A stretch of DNA of 64,000 nt. Source: Enterococcus canintestini. Lineage in GTDB: Bacteria > Bacillota > Bacilli > Lactobacillales > Enterococcaceae. The position numbers and the translations under genes were made by a program. The notes beneath the pieces were generated by a model, which was not told the origin of the DNA, made no database searches, and saw only the letters and a list, made by a program, of their open reading frames with translations. Shown piece by piece: positions 61,858-64,000 of the stretch (position 1 is its first letter; every line of letters starts with the position of its first letter). The stretch is from NCBI RefSeq assembly GCF_001885735.1, contig NZ_JXKG01000001.1:248001-312000 (forward strand), written 5' to 3'.

Positions 61858-62379
61858 ATGGAACGCGCAATTTTTGCAGGTGGTTGTTTTTGGTGCATGG
61901 TGCAACCCTTTGATGAACAACCTGGAATTTATACAGTGACTTCTGGTTATACAGGAGGTCACGTGGAAAACCCAACGTATGAGCAAGTCTTAACTCATAC
62001 CACAGGTCATACTGAAGCAGTGGAAATTATATTTGATCCTGAAATTATTAGCTATGAAGAATTATTGCAAATTTATTGGCAACAGACAGATCCCACCGAT
62101 GCCTTTGGTCAATTTCAAGATCGCGGGGATAATTACCGACCAGTCATTTTTTATTTAAATGAAGAACAAAAAATAAAAGCTGAAAAAAGTCGGCAAGCTT
62201 TAGCTGATAGCGGTATTTTCTCTGAACCGATTGTGACGACAATTGAACCAGCGCAACCTTTTTATGAAGCAGAAAGTTATCATCAAGATTACTATAAAAA
62301 ACATCCTCAAAATTTTGCTTTAAATCACCAAAGACGCGCTGAATTTATTAAAGAACATTGGGAGGAGTTTAATGCGTAG
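61858..62379 (+). CDS. msrA: Peptide methionine sulfoxide reductase MsrA
   Basis: A 173-residue MsrA that reduces methionine-S-sulfoxide in oxidised proteins. The catalytic motif GGCFWC gives Cys10 as nucleophile, with Cys13 nearby; [15 protein letters not shown] and [12 protein letters not shown] are conserved. ATG 61858 has AAGGAA 7 bp upstream; the TTG at 61855 is less likely. MsrB is not fused or adjacent. It overlaps yozE by eight bases. Confidence 0.95.
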   Translation: MERAIFAGGCFWCMVQPFDEQPGIYTVTSGYTGGHVENPTYEQVLTHTTGHTEAVEIIFDPEIISYEELLQIYWQQTDPTDAFGQFQDRGDNYRPVIFYLNEEQKIKAEKSRQALADSGIFSEPIVTTIEPAQPFYEAESYHQDYYKKHPQNFALNHQRRAEFIKEHWEEFNA

Positions 62380-62593
62380 AAGTTTTTATCATTATGTTTT
62401 GACTTTAAAAGGGCCAAATCATTTAAGTGAAGAACAAGTTTTCGCTAATCATGTCAGTCATGATATTCAGTTTCCCAAACATACTAGTGATTATGATGAG
62501 TTATCTAGTTATTTGGAGATGAATGTTAATTACCTAACAAGTATGGATATTTTTGATCGCATTTATGAGCAATATGTGGAAAACAATCGTTAA
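62372..62593 (+). CDS. yozE: YozE-like (UPF0346) small protein
   Basis: A 73-residue soluble protein of the YozE SAM-like family: [41 protein letters not shown] and a C-terminal helix. The length and the pattern of aromatic residues agree with the family. Its role is unknown. GGAGG lies just upstream of the ATG and inside msrA, so translation is coupled. The position between msrA and ctpA is common in lactic acid bacteria. Confidence 0.88.
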   Translation: MRRSFYHYVLTLKGPNHLSEEQVFANHVSHDIQFPKHTSDYDELSSYLEMNVNYLTSMDIFDRIYEQYVENNR

Positions 62594-62608
62594 GAAAGAA
62601 GGCCCAAG

Positions 62609-64000
62609 ATGAAGAAAATATCCCCTAAAATTTATTTTGCTTCACTCGTAACAGTGGCAGTTCTTTTTGGCGCTGGCGGCTATTTGTATGGGACTATTCA
62701 CGAATTACAAAATGAAACAGTCGCAAAAAGCAATGATGATTTAGCTCAAGTACAACAATTGTATGATGAAATAAAGGGAAATTACTATCGGGATGTAGAT
62801 TCAAAGACATTGGTCAATGGAGCGTTAAAGGGCATGACAGAGGCCTTGGATGATCCGTATACGACTTTTTTAGATGAAGAAGGATCGAGTCAATTAAATC
62901 AATCTTTATCTGATAGTTTTGAAGGAATCGGCGCGACATTGCAAATCAAAGATGAATATCCTGAAATTGCGCAAGCGCCAATTAAAGATACTCCAGCTGC
63001 TAAAAGTGGTCTAAGAGCAAATGATATCATTTTAAAAGTAGACCAAATGACTACCAAAGGAAAAAAATTAGCTGAAGTAGTAAGTAAAATTCGTGGTAAA
63101 AAAGGAACCGAAGTTATTTTACAAATAAAGCGTGGTAACGAGACATTCTCAGTTACTTTAAAGCGAGATAAGATTCCACTTCACACAGTTACAGAAAAAA
63201 TTAGTAATGAAAATAAGCAAATTGGGGTACTACAAATCAGTAGTTTTGGCGAGAATACCGCTAAAGAACTAAAAGATGCTATCACTTCATTACGTAAGCA
63301 AGGTGCAAAATCATTTATTTTAGACGTCAGACAAAATCCTGGTGGACTATTAGATCAAGTTGAAAAAATGGCAAGTATGTTTTTAAAAGATGGTCAAACT
63401 ATTGTAGAATTTAAAGACAATCATCATACTGTTTCAAAAGCAGTTGCTGGCGAAAAATTTGATCAAGGATTTAAAGTAACTGAACCAACAGTCGTGTTAG
63501 TAGATAGTGGTTCTGCTTCTGCTTCAGAGATTTTTGCGGCCGCCCTAAAAGAATCTGCTAAAATACCGATTATCGGGACGACTACTTTTGGTAAAGGAAC
63601 GGTTCAAACGGTGAGTCCAATTGATGATAAAAGCAGTTTAAAACTAACCGTCAGTAAATGGCTAACCCCAAAAGGTAATTGGATTCACGAAAAAGGTTTA
63701 GAACCAACGATTAAAGCTGATTTTCCTGATTATGCTTATTTAGCGCCATTACCACGGGACAAGGAATTAAAACAAGGCCAGTCTTCTGATGAAATCAAAC
63801 GTCTAAATCGCTTTTTAAAAGCTTTAGGTTATGATACCGCTGGAGATGTGTTTAATGAGAAAACCAAAAATGCGCTGAAAGATTTTCAAACTAAACAACA
63901 TCTAGAAGTTTCACAGACTTTAAACAAAGAGACTGCCGATGCAATTGAAAAACAATTAACTACGCAAATTACGAGTCATGATGAAGCGTACCACAAAGGA
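62609..64000 (+). CDS. ctpA: S41 carboxy-terminal processing protease CtpA (3' end outside window)
   Basis: 464 residues are visible and the frame stays open at the window end. An N-terminal membrane anchor (IYFASLVTVAVLFGAGGYLYG) is followed by a PDZ domain (about 90-170: SFEGIGATL, AAKSGLRANDIIL), the S41 protease domain with Ser304 in SASASEIFAA and Lys329 in FGKGTVQT (the normal 25-residue spacing of the Ser-Lys dyad), and a peptidoglycan-binding domain starting near 390 (SSDEIKRLNRFLKALGY). It trims extracellular proteins at the wall. The start follows AGAAGG. Confidence 0.93.
   Translation, partial: MKKISPKIYFASLVTVAVLFGAGGYLYGTIHELQNETVAKSNDDLAQVQQLYDEIKGNYYRDVDSKTLVNGALKGMTEALDDPYTTFLDEEGSSQLNQSLSDSFEGIGATLQIKDEYPEIAQAPIKDTPAAKSGLRANDIILKVDQMTTKGKKLAEVVSKIRGKKGTEVILQIKRGNETFSVTLKRDKIPLHTVTEKISNENKQIGVLQISSFGENTAKELKDAITSLRKQGAKSFILDVRQNPGGLLDQVEKMASMFLKDGQTIVEFKDNHHTVSKAVAGEKFDQGFKVTEPTVVLVDSGSASASEIFAAALKESAKIPIIGTTTFGKGTVQTVSPIDDKSSLKLTVSKWLTPKGNWIHEKGLEPTIKADFPDYAYLAPLPRDKELKQGQSSDEIKRLNRFLKALGYDTAGDVFNEKTKNALKDFQTKQHLEVSQTLNKETADAIEKQLTTQITSHDEAYHKG

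Noticed and set aside
1-64000. CRISPR arrays, insertion sequences, prophage or integrase genes
   Set aside because: No regularly spaced repeats, transposase or recombinase motifs, terminal inverted repeats or phage structural genes were found on either strand.

Overview
The window is chromosomal DNA of a low-GC Gram-positive bacterium of the order Lactobacillales. It is most like Enterococcaceae (Enterococcus or a close relative such as Tetragenococcus or Vagococcus); the genus cannot be fixed by eye. The grounds are AT-rich coding sequence with AAGGAGG-type ribosome sites and frequent GTG/TTG starts, a LiaFSR three-gene system, a streptococcal/enterococcal-type PBP2b, the dinG-tseB-aspB-asnS order also known from Bacillus, a GDSL lipase-ypmS-msrA-yozE-ctpA run, and a sigma-54/LevR-controlled PTS. 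No rRNA, CRISPR array, insertion sequence, prophage or plasmid backbone was seen. There is one tRNA, tRNA-Arg(CCU).

Layout. 1-5.1 kb: the C-terminal part of a LevR-type activator, a near-perfect -24/-12 promoter, and a lactose/cellobiose-family PTS (EIIB, EIIA, EIIC) with small accessory genes and a DUF3284 protein. 5.2-11.1 kb: an Eis-like acetyltransferase, the tRNA, a barrel-like protein of unknown function, an SOS-controlled Y-family polymerase, a baeRF-like protein and a cold-shock gene. 11.3-17.8 kb: dinG, tseB, aspB, asnS and a 76-residue protein with a CxxC pair. 18-33.7 kb: a wall teichoic acid region with tagB, tagA, a TagF-like polymerase, two giant paralogous TagF-glycosyltransferase fusions, a sugar epimerase, a frame-disrupted yfhO and a secreted GH25 muramidase. 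33.8-44.1 kb: mltG, greA, liaFSR, a K+ channel RCK subunit, an IscA-like protein, a CsbB-type glycosyltransferase, a 2-hydroxyacid dehydrogenase, a DUF1189 protein, and a gtcA-like flippase with a second CsbB-type enzyme. 44.2-51.9 kb: sodA, a GNAT enzyme, a second csp, tagD, tagH, tagG, an LCP ligase and PBP2b. 52-64 kb: a CPA1 antiporter, the ABC-F factor YfmR, thyA-dfr, a TrhA homologue, degV, the lipase-ypmS-msrA-yozE run and a ctpA cut by the window end.

The dominant theme is the cell envelope. TagA and TagB start the teichoic acid linkage unit, TagD makes CDP-glycerol, TagF-like enzymes extend the chain, TagGH export it and the LCP protein probably attaches it. CsbB/GtcA/YfhO-type proteins are the parts of a known lipid-carrier pathway that decorates teichoic acids outside the cell. 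MltG, PBP2b, the GH25 muramidase, TseB and LiaFSR cover peptidoglycan synthesis, turnover and stress sensing.

The most unusual findings are: (i) two proteins of about 1100 residues in which a TagF-like domain is fused to a GT4 glycosyltransferase whose two lobes appear to be separated by GW/SH3-like modules, of the type normally seen in secreted wall-binding proteins and present in the GH25 enzyme encoded nearby; (ii) a yfhO reading frame broken exactly at a seven-A tract, where one extra A restores a 918-residue protein; (iii) a 19-bp inverted repeat that brackets the mltG promoter and contains its ribosome site; (iv) a possible 11-codon leader peptide coupled to liaF; and (v) several unassigned intergenic RNA-like structures.
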